Assembly: GCA_019247845.1 (NCBI GenBank)
Contig: JAFBAL010000045.1
Coordinates: forward strand, 1-64,000
DNA: 64,000 nt
Origin: Alphaproteobacteria bacterium
GTDB lineage: Bacteria; Pseudomonadota; Alphaproteobacteria; Micropepsales; Micropepsaceae
Direction: 5' to 3'
The notes under the pieces are model-generated. The model worked only from the letters and a program-made list of their open reading frames with translations, had not been told where the DNA came from and ran no database searches. Shown here piece after piece: positions 9,433 to 18,535 of the stretch (positions are counted from its first letter, which is position 1; each line of letters begins with the position of its first letter). The translations under genes were made by a program, and so were the position numbers.

Positions 9433-10719
9433 ATGCTGATGCGTTCCGCCGCCTTCGCCGTGATCGGCCTGTCGTTTCTGCCGGCGGCCGCGTCGGCCGG
9501 CACCCTCAGCGTGCTCAAGACCTTCTGCGAGTCTACCGGATGCAGGGACGGCAATACCCCGTTTGCGCCGCTCATCAGGGACCCGGGCGGCAATCTGTTC
9601 GGCACGACCGATACCGGCGGCGCGCACAATCGCGGCACGGTTTTCGAGCTTCTCAAGACGCGTTCGGGCTATACGTTCCGCCGCATCTACGACTTCTGCT
9701 CCAAGTCCGACTGCGCCGACGGCTACCATCCGCGCGCCGGCCTGATCATGGACGCGAGCGGCAACCTCTACGGCACGGCCACGAACGGCGGCGTCTTCGG
9801 GACCGGCTATCGCGGCGGCGTGGCCTTCAAGCTGACGCCGGGCTCTCAGCAATGGACGCTGACCAAGCTGCACGACTTCTGCGCCAAGGCGGATTGCGTG
9901 GACGGCAAGACGCCGATGGCGGGATTGACCTATCAGGGCGCGTCGAGCGGCGCGCTTTACGACGGCAGCTCGCCGCTGTTCGGCACCACGATCGCCGGCG
10001 GAACCGCCGATCAGGGCGTGGCTTACAAGCTCACCTTCATCCCCGGCCGCGCCAAGCCGCAGGAGACGGCGCTCTACAGCTTCTGCTCGCAGACCGATTG
10101 TGCCGATGGGCTTCAGCCCGCCGCACCACTTGCCATCGACGCCGCCGGGAACATCTATGGGACGACCGGTTACGGAGGCGCGAACGGAGCTTCGGACAAT
10201 GGCGGCGTGGTGTTCCAGCTCACGCCGAAGCGCAAAGGCTATGCCTATACCGTCCTGCACAGCTTCTGCACGCTGGCGAACTGCGCCGACGGCAATCGGC
10301 CCTCGCGCAGCGGCGTCACCATCGACGGCGACGGCAACCTGCTGGGCTCGGCGGGCGGTCCCTACGGCGGCATCATCTTCAAGGTGGTTCCGAGCGGCGC
10401 GAGCTCGACGTTCAGCACGCTCTATACGTTCTGCACCGACACCGTCTGCGACGACGGCGCGTCGCCGGACTTTCCGCTCCTCGTCGATGCGAGCGGCGAC
10501 GTTTTCGGCACGACCACCGGCGGCGGGCCGCAGAACGCGGGCACCATCTTCAAGCTGCACGACGGCGCGGAATCCGTTCTCTACAGCTTCTGTCAGAACT
10601 GCAACGACGGAGCCTATCCGTTCGGCGTCGCGATGGATGGGAGCGGCACGATCTTCGGCGTGACCTTCACGACCCGCAACACCGGCCAGGGCGGCACGGT
10701 GTACGAGCTCGCGCCTTAA
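9433..10719 (+). CDS. Secreted GloVer-repeat protein 1 (428 aa)
   Basis: A signal peptide (residues 1-22, cleavage after ASA) precedes seven degenerate repeats of about 55 aa that fit the GloVer (TIGR03803) tandem-repeat family. Each begins with an aromatic-FC-x(4-6)-C-x-DG motif (for example DFCSKSDCADG) and continues through GNLYGT..GG..G..F.L. The pattern suggests a seven-bladed beta-propeller with one possible disulfide per blade. The third repeat carries an extra segment ending LYDGSSPLFG (about residues 170-181), also present in the three paralogues in this window. Function unknown. The stop is shared with the converging histidine kinase (TTAA). Confidence 0.8.
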   Translation: MLMRSAAFAVIGLSFLPAAASAGTLSVLKTFCESTGCRDGNTPFAPLIRDPGGNLFGTTDTGGAHNRGTVFELLKTRSGYTFRRIYDFCSKSDCADGYHPRAGLIMDASGNLYGTATNGGVFGTGYRGGVAFKLTPGSQQWTLTKLHDFCAKADCVDGKTPMAGLTYQGASSGALYDGSSPLFGTTIAGGTADQGVAYKLTFIPGRAKPQETALYSFCSQTDCADGLQPAAPLAIDAAGNIYGTTGYGGANGASDNGGVVFQLTPKRKGYAYTVLHSFCTLANCADGNRPSRSGVTIDGDGNLLGSAGGPYGGIIFKVVPSGASSTFSTLYTFCTDTVCDDGASPDFPLLVDASGDVFGTTTGGGPQNAGTIFKLHDGAESVLYSFCQNCNDGAYPFGVAMDGSGTIFGVTFTTRNTGQGGTVYELAP

Positions 10720-12269
10720 GCCGCGGCGCGGCTGATCGGCACCAGGGGGAAGTCGACGCTGACCTCGGTGCCGACGCCTTCCTCGCTCTGGATGCGAAGC
10801 TGGCCGCCGTGCTTCTCGACGAGCGCGCGCACCAGCGCAAGACCCAGGCCCGTGCCCGACTTGGCCAGCATCGGATCGCCGCAGACCTGCTCGAAGGGAC
10901 GGCCCAGCCGCGGCAGCTCGTGCGCCGGGATGCCGATGCCGGTGTCGCGCACCGACAGCGCCACGCGCCCGCCTTCGACGCGCACGACGACGTCGATATG
11001 GCCGCCGGCGGGCGTGAACTTGATCGCGTTGGTGAGCAGGTTGAGCAGCACCTGCTTGACCGCGCGGCGGTCGGCGGTGAGCGTGATCGGCGCCTTGGGC
11101 ATCGAGACGGCGATCTCCAGACCGTTGTTGTCGGCGCGGTCGGTGAGCAGGCGCACGCTGTCCTCGATGGTGCCGGTCAGGTCGACGCGCTCCATGTTGA
11201 GCTCGAGCTTGCCGGCCTCGATCTTGGCCATGTCGAGCATGTCCGAGATCAGGTCGAGCAGAAGCTGGCCGGAATCGTAGATCAGCGTCGCGTATTCCTC
11301 GTAGCGCTCGTTGCCCAGCGCGCCGAACATCTGCTGGCGCATCAGGTCGGTGAAGCCGATCACCGCGTTCAGCGGTGTGCGCAGCTCGTGGCTCATATTG
11401 GCGAGGAAGCGCGACTTGGCCTTGTTGGCGTTCTCGGCGCGTTCCCGCGCCGCCATGGCCTCGAGCTCCTGGAGCTTGCGCTCGGTCACGTCGCGCGCGA
11501 TCGAGACGGTGTTGCGGAACTCGCCTGTCTCGCCATCCGGCACGGCCCGCGTGGTGACCTCGATCCAGACGTAGTGGCCGGCCGCGTGCCTGATGCGGAA
11601 GGTGGCGGTCAGCGTCTGACCGGCGCCCGGCCGTTCCCAGATGCGCACGATCTCGGCGATGTCGTCGGGATGGATGAGGGCGAGCGCGCGCTGGTGCTCG
11701 ATGTCGCGCGCGGTGTAGCCCAGCACGCGCTCCAGCGCCTGGCTGGCGAACAGCACGCGGCCGTCCTCGCCATAGAGAACGATGATGTCCGAGGCTTCCT
11801 CGGTCATCAGCCGGTACATGGCCTGCGCCTTCTCGCGCGCCAGCTCGGCCTTGATCTGCTTGGTGACGTCGTAGCAGACGCCGATGACCGCGGTGACGCG
11901 CCCGTCGGGGCCGAGCGAGACCTCGCCCTGGGTGTCGACGAACTGGGCGGCGACCTCGGGGTCGCGCGCCCGGGTACGATAGCTGAACGGCGAGCGCGTC
12001 TTGATCGCGGTCGCGATCCGCGCGTTCACGTTCTCCTTGTCCTCCGGCAGCATCTGATCGAGCAGCCAGTCGCTGTCGGGCGGCATCTCCACCGGGTCGA
12101 CGCCCAGCAGCTGGTACATGCCCGGCGACCAATAGGTCGTGTTGTCGGCGAGGTTGACGCGCCAATAGCCGAAGCGCGCGGCGCGCTCGGCGAGGTCGAA
12201 ATGCGCCGCGTCGAACTCGAACGGCGCGGCGGCACGGCTCGTTGCGGCGGGCTTGGGCTCGTCTGACAT
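10716..12269 (-). CDS. Soluble PAS-PAS sensor histidine kinase (517 aa)
   Basis: Two PAS domains (about residues 25-150 and 165-285; the second includes IHPDDIAEI and the PAC-like FRNTVSIARDVTER) precede a HisKA dimerisation domain with phospho-accepting His in MSHELRTPLN (about residue 294). An HATPase_c domain follows with N box LLNLLTNAIKF, G1 DTGIGIP and G2 GTGLGLALV. No membrane segment or receiver domain is visible, so it should sense a cytoplasmic signal and phosphorylate a partner regulator encoded elsewhere. No response regulator adjoins it. It lies between the ACAD and phosphotransferase genes, but nothing shows a functional link. Confidence 0.9.
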   Translation of the reverse strand: MSDEPKPAATSRAAAPFEFDAAHFDLAERAARFGYWRVNLADNTTYWSPGMYQLLGVDPVEMPPDSDWLLDQMLPEDKENVNARIATAIKTRSPFSYRTRARDPEVAAQFVDTQGEVSLGPDGRVTAVIGVCYDVTKQIKAELAREKAQAMYRLMTEEASDIIVLYGEDGRVLFASQALERVLGYTARDIEHQRALALIHPDDIAEIVRIWERPGAGQTLTATFRIRHAAGHYVWIEVTTRAVPDGETGEFRNTVSIARDVTERKLQELEAMAARERAENANKAKSRFLANMSHELRTPLNAVIGFTDLMRQQMFGALGNERYEEYATLIYDSGQLLLDLISDMLDMAKIEAGKLELNMERVDLTGTIEDSVRLLTDRADNNGLEIAVSMPKAPITLTADRRAVKQVLLNLLTNAIKFTPAGGHIDVVVRVEGGRVALSVRDTGIGIPAHELPRLGRPFEQVCGDPMLAKSGTGLGLALVRALVEKHGGQLRIQSEEGVGTEVSVDFPLVPISRAAA

Positions 12270-12382
12270 CGCGCGTGGTGTCCGAAGGCTCGGGAACGCG
12301 CCAAGGCTAGCCGCATCTTCTTAAACAAGGCTTGCGGCGATCGAATACTTGACGAGCGGTTAACCGCGTATTCGCCTCAAGG

Positions 12383-13483
12383 CTAGCCCGCAGCGCCTGC
12401 GCGCTTGGCGAAGTGCCAGGCCCGCTCAGCCAGAGGTCGCACGGCGGCCGCGTTCTGCGCCGCGTTGGCGTTCGATGCCGTACCGTCGCGCACGCGCCCG
12501 ACGATGCCCTGCAGGATGCCGGCGAGGCGGAAGAAGTTGTAGGCCGCGTAGTAGTCGATGTTCGGCCATTCCTTGCGACCGGTGCGCTCGAGGTATTTCT
12601 GCGTATAGGCCTCGAGCGTCGGGATGCCGAGCGCCGCGAGGTCGGCGCCGAGCAGGCTGCCCGTGCCGCCGCCGGTGGTCGTGCCCTCGGGCATCATCCA
12701 TTGCATCAGGTGATAGGTGAAGTCCGCCATCGGATCGCCGATGGTGCAGAGCTCCCAATCCAGCACCGCGATCACCTTGGGCTCGGTGGGATGCAGGATC
12801 ATGTTGTCGAGGCGGTAGTCGCCGTGCACGACCGAAATGCGCTCGTCCGTCGGCAGGTGCGCCGGCAGCCATTCGATCAGCTTGTTCATCTCGTCGATCG
12901 TCTCGGTCTCGGAGAGCTGGTACTGCTTGGTCCAGCGCGAGATCTGGCGGCCGACATAGTTGCCGGGCTTGCCGAAATCGGTGAGCCCGATCTTCTGGTA
13001 GTCGAGGCTGTGCAGCTCGGCCAAGGTCGCGTTCATGGCGTCGTAGATCTCGGTGCGCTGCCTGGGCGTCTGATCCGGCAGCATCGGGCCCCAATAGATG
13101 CGGCCCTCGACGCATTCCATGACGTAGAACATCGTGCCGGCGATGCTCTCGTCCTCGCAGAGCAGGTACGGCTTGGGCACCGGGAAGCCGGTCGGATGCA
13201 GCGCCGAAATCGCCTTGAACTCGCGGTCCACGGCATGGGCCGAGGCGAGCAGCTTGCCCGGCGGCTTGCGGCGCAGCACGTATTTGCGGTTCGGGGTCAC
13301 GAGCTGATAGGTCGGGTTCGACTGGCCGCCCTTGAACTGACGCACCTCGAGCGGCGTCTGGAAGCCGTCGATGCGCTCGGCCAGATAGCCTTCCAGCTTC
13401 TCGACGTCGAGGCGATGCTGCTCGGCCACCTCCTTGGTGCCCGAGAATTTCTCCTGCCGGTCGTCGATCGGCGCCTGGCTCAT
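12383..13483 (-). CDS. APH-fold phosphotransferase of the ACAD10/11-associated type (366 aa)
   Basis: This is an aminoglycoside-phosphotransferase/choline-kinase fold protein. FKGGQSNPTYQL is the nucleotide loop, VLRRKPPG holds the ATP-binding Lys region, HGDYRLDN (about residue 217) has the catalytic Asp, and LDWELCTIGDP (about residue 237) the Mg-binding Asp. It belongs to the subgroup fused to an acyl-CoA dehydrogenase in animal ACAD10/11 and related to bacterial LvaA, which phosphorylates 4-hydroxyacyl-CoA. The start at 13483 follows an AGGAGG site; upstream in-frame codons lack one. A 4-hydroxyacyl-CoA kinase role is inference. Confidence 0.83.
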   Translation of the reverse strand: MSQAPIDDRQEKFSGTKEVAEQHRLDVEKLEGYLAERIDGFQTPLEVRQFKGGQSNPTYQLVTPNRKYVLRRKPPGKLLASAHAVDREFKAISALHPTGFPVPKPYLLCEDESIAGTMFYVMECVEGRIYWGPMLPDQTPRQRTEIYDAMNATLAELHSLDYQKIGLTDFGKPGNYVGRQISRWTKQYQLSETETIDEMNKLIEWLPAHLPTDERISVVHGDYRLDNMILHPTEPKVIAVLDWELCTIGDPMADFTYHLMQWMMPEGTTTGGGTGSLLGADLAALGIPTLEAYTQKYLERTGRKEWPNIDYYAAYNFFRLAGILQGIVGRVRDGTASNANAAQNAAAVRPLAERAWHFAKRAGAAG

Positions 13484-13612
13484 GCGCGCTCCTCCTGGTC
13501 GGGCCCATATTGGCCGCTCGCGCGCGCTGCACAAGCCGGAAAATACGCCGTGCCGCGCTTGCAAGCTACCGTCGCGCCAACTTAGCGTGTGCCGTCGCCC
13601 AGGAGAGACGCC

Positions 13613-15094
13613 ATGCGGTTGGTCTGGATTTCATTTTTCGCATGGTTTGCCGCAGGTTCGGCCGCACAAGCCGCTTTCGCCATTTCCGATAGCCCGACCC
13701 AGAACGTCCAATGCCGCGCACGAGCCTGCACCGCGACAGCGAGAGTCGCGAACCTCAATGCGGCGGAGCTTGCCGGCCGACTCGAAAGCGGAAACATCAA
13801 GCTGATCGCCAACCAGGACGCTCAGGATATCCGGATTGAAGGCAGCGTGAGTTTTACCAGCGGTTCGCTGCTGAACGTGATGGCCTATCGCAGCATCATC
13901 ATCGGTGCGCCGCTGACGGTGATGGGACCGGGCGCCGTCATTCTGAACACCGGCGGGACCGACACGGGCGGAGTGCTGCAGTTCGCGGGCAGGGGGCGGA
14001 TATCGTTTGCCGACAGCGACAGCACGCTTACCATAGACGCCAAGCCGTATCGTCTGGCATTCGACCTTGCGACGCTGGCGAGCAACGTTGCCGCCGAACC
14101 GCACGGCTTCCATGCGCTGGCGAACGATTACGATGCCTCCGCCGACGGCGTCTATGCATCGGCGCCGGTCGCAACAAACCTTACGGGCACGTTCGACGGC
14201 CTGGGCAACACGATCCGCTTGTTGCGGATCAAGAGCACGGCACCGGGAGCCCAGATCGGGCTTTTCTCGGATGCCGGCGCAATCCGCAATCTCCACATCG
14301 AGAGAGCTGCCATGTCCGGCGGGCCGAATTCTTCGGTCGGCGGAATCGCCGCGAATTGCCACGTCTCGGTCTCAAGTTCCACCGTCTCGGGAAGGATCTC
14401 CGGGGCTGCGAATTCCAGCGTCGGCGGTATCTGCGGCATGGAGACCGGCGGCTTCATCACCAGGTCGCACTCGACCGCTGCCGTCACCGGTCGCGGGACC
14501 GGTGGGTTCATCGGCGGATTGGTCGGCCACAACTTCGAGGGACATATCCAGCTCTCCTACGCGACCGGCGTGGTGCGAGCGGGCAAGAATTGGATCGCCG
14601 GCGGCCTTGCCGGGCATCACGAGGGCCAGATGGAGGACTCGTTCGCATCCGGCGCGGTGATCGCAGATGACGGGGCCTTGGTCGGCGGCCTTATCGGCGA
14701 CTATGCCGGCGGCACCATCTTCGACAACTACGCGAACGGGCAGGTGGTCGGCGGCGTGCATTCGACGGTCGGCGGTCTCATCGGCCAGAGCAACGGCGAC
14801 GTCGCGTCGTCCTATTCGTCGGGGGCGGTGGCGAGCGGCTCGGGCAACGCCGTCGGCGGCTTTGTCGGCATCGACCAAGGCATCCTCGCCATGACCGACG
14901 ATTATTGGGACATCGATACCAGCGGCCAGAACCACTCTGCCGGCAACGATCCCAACGACGTCGGCATCACGGGGCTGACGACGGCCGAGTTCCAGTCCGG
15001 CCTGCCTTCCGGGTTTCGCAGCACGATCTGGGCGGAAGACCCGACGATCAATAATGGCTTGCCGTACCTGCGCGCGAACGTGCCGCCGCGCTAA
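13613..15094 (+). CDS. Secreted GLUG-motif repeat protein (493 aa)
   Basis: A signal peptide (residues 1-21, FAAGSAAQAA) is followed by an N-terminal beta domain. From about residue 195 come repeated GLUG units of the form G-G-L/I-x-G...I-x-x-S-Y-A-x-G-x-V (for example VGGLIGDYAGG...DNYANGQVVGG). GLUG repeats occur in bacterial adhesins and surface beta-helix proteins and are likely extracellular. A lone Cys pair (NVQCRARACTAT) lies just after the signal peptide. The ATG at 13613 is backed by AGGAGAG; the longer frame from 13589 lacks a site. It ends in CTAA, overlapping the stop of the converging AhpD-like gene. Confidence 0.72.
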   Translation: MRLVWISFFAWFAAGSAAQAAFAISDSPTQNVQCRARACTATARVANLNAAELAGRLESGNIKLIANQDAQDIRIEGSVSFTSGSLLNVMAYRSIIIGAPLTVMGPGAVILNTGGTDTGGVLQFAGRGRISFADSDSTLTIDAKPYRLAFDLATLASNVAAEPHGFHALANDYDASADGVYASAPVATNLTGTFDGLGNTIRLLRIKSTAPGAQIGLFSDAGAIRNLHIERAAMSGGPNSSVGGIAANCHVSVSSSTVSGRISGAANSSVGGICGMETGGFITRSHSTAAVTGRGTGGFIGGLVGHNFEGHIQLSYATGVVRAGKNWIAGGLAGHHEGQMEDSFASGAVIADDGALVGGLIGDYAGGTIFDNYANGQVVGGVHSTVGGLIGQSNGDVASSYSSGAVASGSGNAVGGFVGIDQGILAMTDDYWDIDTSGQNHSAGNDPNDVGITGLTTAEFQSGLPSGFRSTIWAEDPTINNGLPYLRANVPPR

Positions 15095-15636
15095 GCGGCC
15101 TTCAGCGTTTCGGACACCGCGACCTCGGCGCCACCGACGCGTACGCGCTGACAGGCCTTGGCGTGACCGAGCGCGCGCTTGATCACGGGGAAGTTCCGCG
15201 CCGCCATGGCCATGAACGAGAGCGCGATCAGCCCGCGCTTGCCCCAACGCGCTTCGACGGTCTCGCGCAAGGCATCGAGATTTTCGCTCGCATTCAGCAA
15301 TGCGCGGGCATAGTCGAAGCCCAGCTGCGCGTCGGCGTCGGTGGGCTGGCCGGAGAGCAGGGCCTTGATGGTCTCGCCGCTCATCCCGGCTTCCACGGCG
15401 CGGTCGGATGCGATCTGGACGCAGGGCCCGCAATCCTCCACCAGCGCGCCGCCGATGGCCGCGGCCTGCAGCGCGTCGCGCGGCGCGTGGCGCTTCGACT
15501 GGAAGGTCAGCTGTACCTTGGCGAAACGGTAGAAATCGCGCGGCGAGATATCGGCCAGCTCGTGCAGATAGCTGGCGTCGTAATCGTATCTGCGCTCGAA
15601 GGCCGAGACGTATTTGTGCAGAAGATACCCGATCAT
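15091..15636 (-). CDS. AhpD/carboxymuconolactone decarboxylase-like protein (181 aa)
   Basis: An all-helical protein with an EDCGPCVQIA segment (near residue 69) that resembles the redox CxxC of the AhpD-like/CMD superfamily, here spaced DCGPC, preceded by a helical region. Members include alkylhydroperoxidases and small helical proteins of unknown role. It begins inside the stop of the upstream four-helix membrane protein (ATGA overlap), so the two form an operon and may act together. No substrate can be inferred. Confidence 0.6.
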   Translation of the reverse strand: MIGYLLHKYVSAFERRYDYDASYLHELADISPRDFYRFAKVQLTFQSKRHAPRDALQAAAIGGALVEDCGPCVQIASDRAVEAGMSGETIKALLSGQPTDADAQLGFDYARALLNASENLDALRETVEARWGKRGLIALSFMAMAARNFPVIKRALGHAKACQRVRVGGAEVAVSETLKAA

Positions 15637-16022
15637 GCGCCTTCTCCCCTCAGCCGTGCCCAAGCCAGCACCACACCGAGCAGAGCCAGCGCGCCGACGC
15701 CCACCAGCTCGGCCGCCGCGGTGCCCGGCGCGATGCCGTGCACCAGCCAGCCGTCGACATGGATCAGCGCATGCAGCGCAGGCCACACCGCGCCGGCGCA
15801 GGCGAAGATCGCGGCGCTGCGTCCGCGGCGCATGCCCCAGGCCAGGCCGGCGCCGCTGGCCAGGAAGGCCATGCCGATGTCTTGGACGAAGTGGTGGTTG
15901 AACGGTCCGGTCAGAGTCACGCCCGGCACGGCCGCATACCATTCGGCCGGCGCCGTCAGCATGTATAAGCCGTTGGCGATGTGGAAAAGCCCCAGCACGA
16001 GCAACAGCACGCGAACGACCAT
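15633..16022 (-). CDS. Small four-helix membrane protein, function unknown (129 aa)
   Basis: Four hydrophobic segments are visible (about residues 3-23, 43-63, 70-90 and 102-124), with polar HH and HALIH residues near membrane edges. I do not recognise a characterised family. The start at 16022 is the first Met before a hydrophobic helix and has a GGGGGCTGG site; the open frame continues upstream to 16202, but that part is not protein-like. It is coupled to the AhpD-like gene downstream by a 4-bp overlap. Confidence 0.65.
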   Translation of the reverse strand: MVVRVLLLVLGLFHIANGLYMLTAPAEWYAAVPGVTLTGPFNHHFVQDIGMAFLASGAGLAWGMRRGRSAAIFACAGAVWPALHALIHVDGWLVHGIAPGTAAAELVGVGALALLGVVLAWARLRGEGA

Positions 16023-16231
16023 GCGACCAGCCCCCTTTGTCGACCGGACGATCCTACAGGAAATCGCGGCCGCGTTCGCCGCGGCCGATTGGCTTATGGA
16101 ATCAACATCTTGACGTAGCGCGCAGAACTTTTTGGCGGTAACTTTGTTGACAGTGGAAGGCCGGTTCGCCACTTTCCCGGCCCTTTTGCGGTCTAACCCC
16201 AAGGGCCCTATGAGGACCCGACCAGGATCCG

Positions 16232-17188
16232 ATGCACGCTTATCTGGATTTCGAACGCCCCATCGCCGAGCTCGAAGGCAAGATCGTCGAGCTGCGCCAG
16301 CTCGCCTCCGACGACCCCACGATGGAGATCGACGGCGACGTCGCCCGCCTCCAGGCCAAGGCCGACCAGCTCGTCAAGGACACCTATGCCAAGCTGACGC
16401 CCTGGCAGAAGGTCCAGGTCGCGCGCCATCAGGCGCGGCCGCATTTCTCCGACTATGTGAGCCATCTCTTCGACGAGTTCACGCCGCTCGCGGGCGACCG
16501 GCTGTTCGGCGAGGACCAGGCGGTGATCGCAGGGCTGGCGCGCTTCCGCGGCCGCGCCATCGCGGTCGTGGGCCAGGAGAAGGGCAACGACACCAAGACG
16601 CGCATCAAGCACAATTTCGGCGCCGCGATGCCCGAGGGCTATCGCAAGGCGCAGCGCCTGTTCGACATGGCCGACCGCTTCGGCCTGCCCGTGATCTCGC
16701 TGGTCGACACCTCGGGCGCCTATCCCGGCGTCGCCGCCGAAGAGCGCGGCCAGTCCGAAGCCATCGCGCGCTCCACCCAGGCGGGGCTCGAGCTGCGCGT
16801 GCCGTTCATATGCACGATCATCGGCGACGGCATGTCGGGCGGCGCCATCGCCATCGCCGCGGCGAACCGCGTCTATATGCTCGAGCATGCGATCTATTCG
16901 GTGATCTCGCCCGAGGGCTGCGCCTCGATCCTGTGGCGCAATGCCGACCGTGCGCAGGAGGCGGCGACGGCGTTGCGCATCACCGCGCAGGACCTGCTCG
17001 ACCTCAAGATCATCGACGGCATCGTGTCCGAACCCGTCGGCGGCGCGCACCGCAGTCCTCAGGAAGCGATCTTCAACGTCGGCGAGCAGCTCGCCAAGGC
17101 GCTCGCCGAACTGACGCCGATCCCGGGCGAGGATCTACGCCGCCAGCGCCGGGAGAAATTCCTGGCGATGGGGCGCAATCTCGTCTGA
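16232..17188 (+). CDS. accA: Acetyl-CoA carboxylase carboxyltransferase subunit alpha (318 aa)
   Basis: AccA pairs with AccD to transfer the carboxyl group from biotin-BCCP to acetyl-CoA, making malonyl-CoA, the committed step of fatty-acid synthesis. Hallmarks include YLDFERPIAELE at the N-terminus, QEKGNDTKTRIKHNFG, the LVDTSGAYPG oxyanion region, IGDGMSGGAIAIAAA and SVISPEGCASILW. Length matches the family (about 317-320 aa). A TTGACA hexamer at 16146-16151 could be a -35 box, but a convincing -10 is not seen. It converges on GloVer protein 2 with a 5-bp gap. Confidence 0.96.
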   Translation: MHAYLDFERPIAELEGKIVELRQLASDDPTMEIDGDVARLQAKADQLVKDTYAKLTPWQKVQVARHQARPHFSDYVSHLFDEFTPLAGDRLFGEDQAVIAGLARFRGRAIAVVGQEKGNDTKTRIKHNFGAAMPEGYRKAQRLFDMADRFGLPVISLVDTSGAYPGVAAEERGQSEAIARSTQAGLELRVPFICTIIGDGMSGGAIAIAAANRVYMLEHAIYSVISPEGCASILWRNADRAQEAATALRITAQDLLDLKIIDGIVSEPVGGAHRSPQEAIFNVGEQLAKALAELTPIPGEDLRRQRREKFLAMGRNLV

Positions 17189-17193
17189 TTCTC

Positions 17194-18423
17194 CTACGGG
17201 ACGAGGGCGAAGACCGTCCCGCCGGAGTGCTTGGTGCCGCCGAAGGCCGTCGTGCCGAGGAGGCGGCCGCCTGCATCTTGGGTCAGCGGCGAGAGCGGCT
17301 CGAAGCCGTCTGAGCATTTCTGGTCGGTGCAGAAGGTGTGCAGAACGCTGTAGGTCGAGCTCTGCGGGTTGAAGGCGTAGACACGCGGGTCGAGCGAGGT
17401 GACGCCATAGATCGTTCCGTCCGCGCCGACCGTCGGCGATGCGAGCGGCCCCGACCCGTCCGCGCAGTTCGGCTGCGCACAGAACGAATAGAGCCGCGTG
17501 AACTGGCCGCCGGGCGTGATGCGGAACAGCGTGCCGAGCTGCGCGTCGCCGCCTGCGGAAGCCGTGCCGACGAGGTTGCCGTTGCCGTCCATGGTCAGGC
17601 CTGACGGCTGATTGCCGTCCGTGCAGCTCTCCTGCGCACAGAAGCTGTAGACTACCGCTTCGGTCCATTTGCTGCGCTTGGCGTTCGGTGTGAGCGCGAA
17701 GACCGTGCCGAGACCGGCTGTGCCGCCCGCGGTCGTCACGCCATAGAGCTTGGCTCCCGCGCCGAAGAACAGTGCATAGGCCGGCCACTGGCCGTCGGCG
17801 CAATTGGTCTGCGCGCAGAAGGAATAGACGACCTTCTCACCCCAGCCGCCGCGCTTGGGCGTGAGCTGGAATATCGCGCCGTTGCCCGATGTGCCGCCGA
17901 ACTGTGTCGAGCCGTAGAGCGGCGAGATGCCGTCGTAGGGAACGCCCGACGCCGCGCCTTCATAGGTGAGCTCGACCGGCACGTTGCCGTCTGCGCAGTT
18001 CCCGCCCTCGGCGCAGAAGCTGTAGATCTGCTCGAAGCTCCACTTTGTCCGCTTGGCGTTGGGATGCAGCCTGAAGATGCCGCCGGAGCCGGAATTGCCG
18101 TTGCTCTCGATGCCGTAGAGGTTGTCGCTCGTGTCGCGCAGCAGCGGGCCGCGCGGCGAGGCGATGGCCGGGAAGTCGAACAGCTTCTTGAACTTGCCGT
18201 CCGCGGCGATCAGGTAGAGCGTGCCGCCGTTCTGCCCGCCGAAGTTCTGCGTCGTACCGTAGAAGCCGCCGGCGCCGTCGGAGATCAGCGGAGATTCCAG
18301 CGGGCCAGCGCCGTCTTCGCACGGGACCTTCGAACAGAACTTGTGGAGCGTGGTGAAGGTCGCGGCCGAAGCCTGTGCGCCGGACAGCATTGCCGCCGCA
18401 AGCGCGAGATACGCGATACGCAT
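17194..18423 (-). CDS. Secreted GloVer-repeat protein 2 (409 aa)
   Basis: A signal peptide (about residues 1-20, ending ASA) precedes six repeats led by FC-x-C-x-DG motifs (KFCSKVPCEDG, SFCAQTNCADG, SFCAQPNCADG, TFCTDQKCSDG), each continuing into a GT..GG strand pair as in GloVer (TIGR03803) proteins. The second/third-repeat insert reads VPYDGISPLYG, matching the other three paralogues. An open beta-propeller-like fold with blade disulfides is likely in the oxidising envelope. It lies downstream of GloVer protein 3 on the same strand (112 bp gap) and has its own GAGGAAT ribosome site. Confidence 0.8.
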   Translation of the reverse strand: MRIAYLALAAAMLSGAQASAATFTTLHKFCSKVPCEDGAGPLESPLISDGAGGFYGTTQNFGGQNGGTLYLIAADGKFKKLFDFPAIASPRGPLLRDTSDNLYGIESNGNSGSGGIFRLHPNAKRTKWSFEQIYSFCAEGGNCADGNVPVELTYEGAASGVPYDGISPLYGSTQFGGTSGNGAIFQLTPKRGGWGEKVVYSFCAQTNCADGQWPAYALFFGAGAKLYGVTTAGGTAGLGTVFALTPNAKRSKWTEAVVYSFCAQESCTDGNQPSGLTMDGNGNLVGTASAGGDAQLGTLFRITPGGQFTRLYSFCAQPNCADGSGPLASPTVGADGTIYGVTSLDPRVYAFNPQSSTYSVLHTFCTDQKCSDGFEPLSPLTQDAGGRLLGTTAFGGTKHSGGTVFALVP

Positions 18424-18494
18424 GTGGGATTCCTCAAAAGCAGTGCACGATGCTTAGCAATGCTCTCGGCCGCGCGTCACGGAAAATACGGCGC

Positions 18495-18516
18495 CACGCG
18501 CGTCAAACCGCGCGTG
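18495..18516 (-). terminator. GC hairpin between GloVer genes 3 and 2
   Basis: An 8-bp perfect stem (CACGCGCG/CGCGCGTG) with a 6-base loop lies 20 bp past the GloVer 3 stop. There is no T run directly after the stem, so it may be a weak terminator or only an mRNA-stabilising structure. Confidence 0.3.
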
Positions 18517-18535
18517 ACGCTGTAAATCCAGGCAA

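Noticed and set aside
9433..10719. Regular DNA repeats in the GloVer genes considered as a CRISPR array
   Set aside because: The repeats are degenerate, in frame and protein-coding; there are no unique equal-length spacers.
8101..12165. A 1354-codon open frame on the minus strand opposite the acyl-CoA dehydrogenase and GloVer protein 1
   Set aside because: It is an antisense shadow of high-GC genes: Arg/Ala/His-rich, no domain pattern, and it crosses well-supported genes and a terminator.
12300..12395. The direct repeat CAAGGCTAGC seen twice near the histidine kinase and phosphotransferase ends
   Set aside because: Two short copies, one overlapping the gene's 3' end; not enough to call an attachment site or insertion footprint.
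16146..16175. A TTGACA box upstream of accA as a full promoter
   Set aside because: No acceptable -10 hexamer is found at 16-18 bp spacing, so it is mentioned only in the accA entry.
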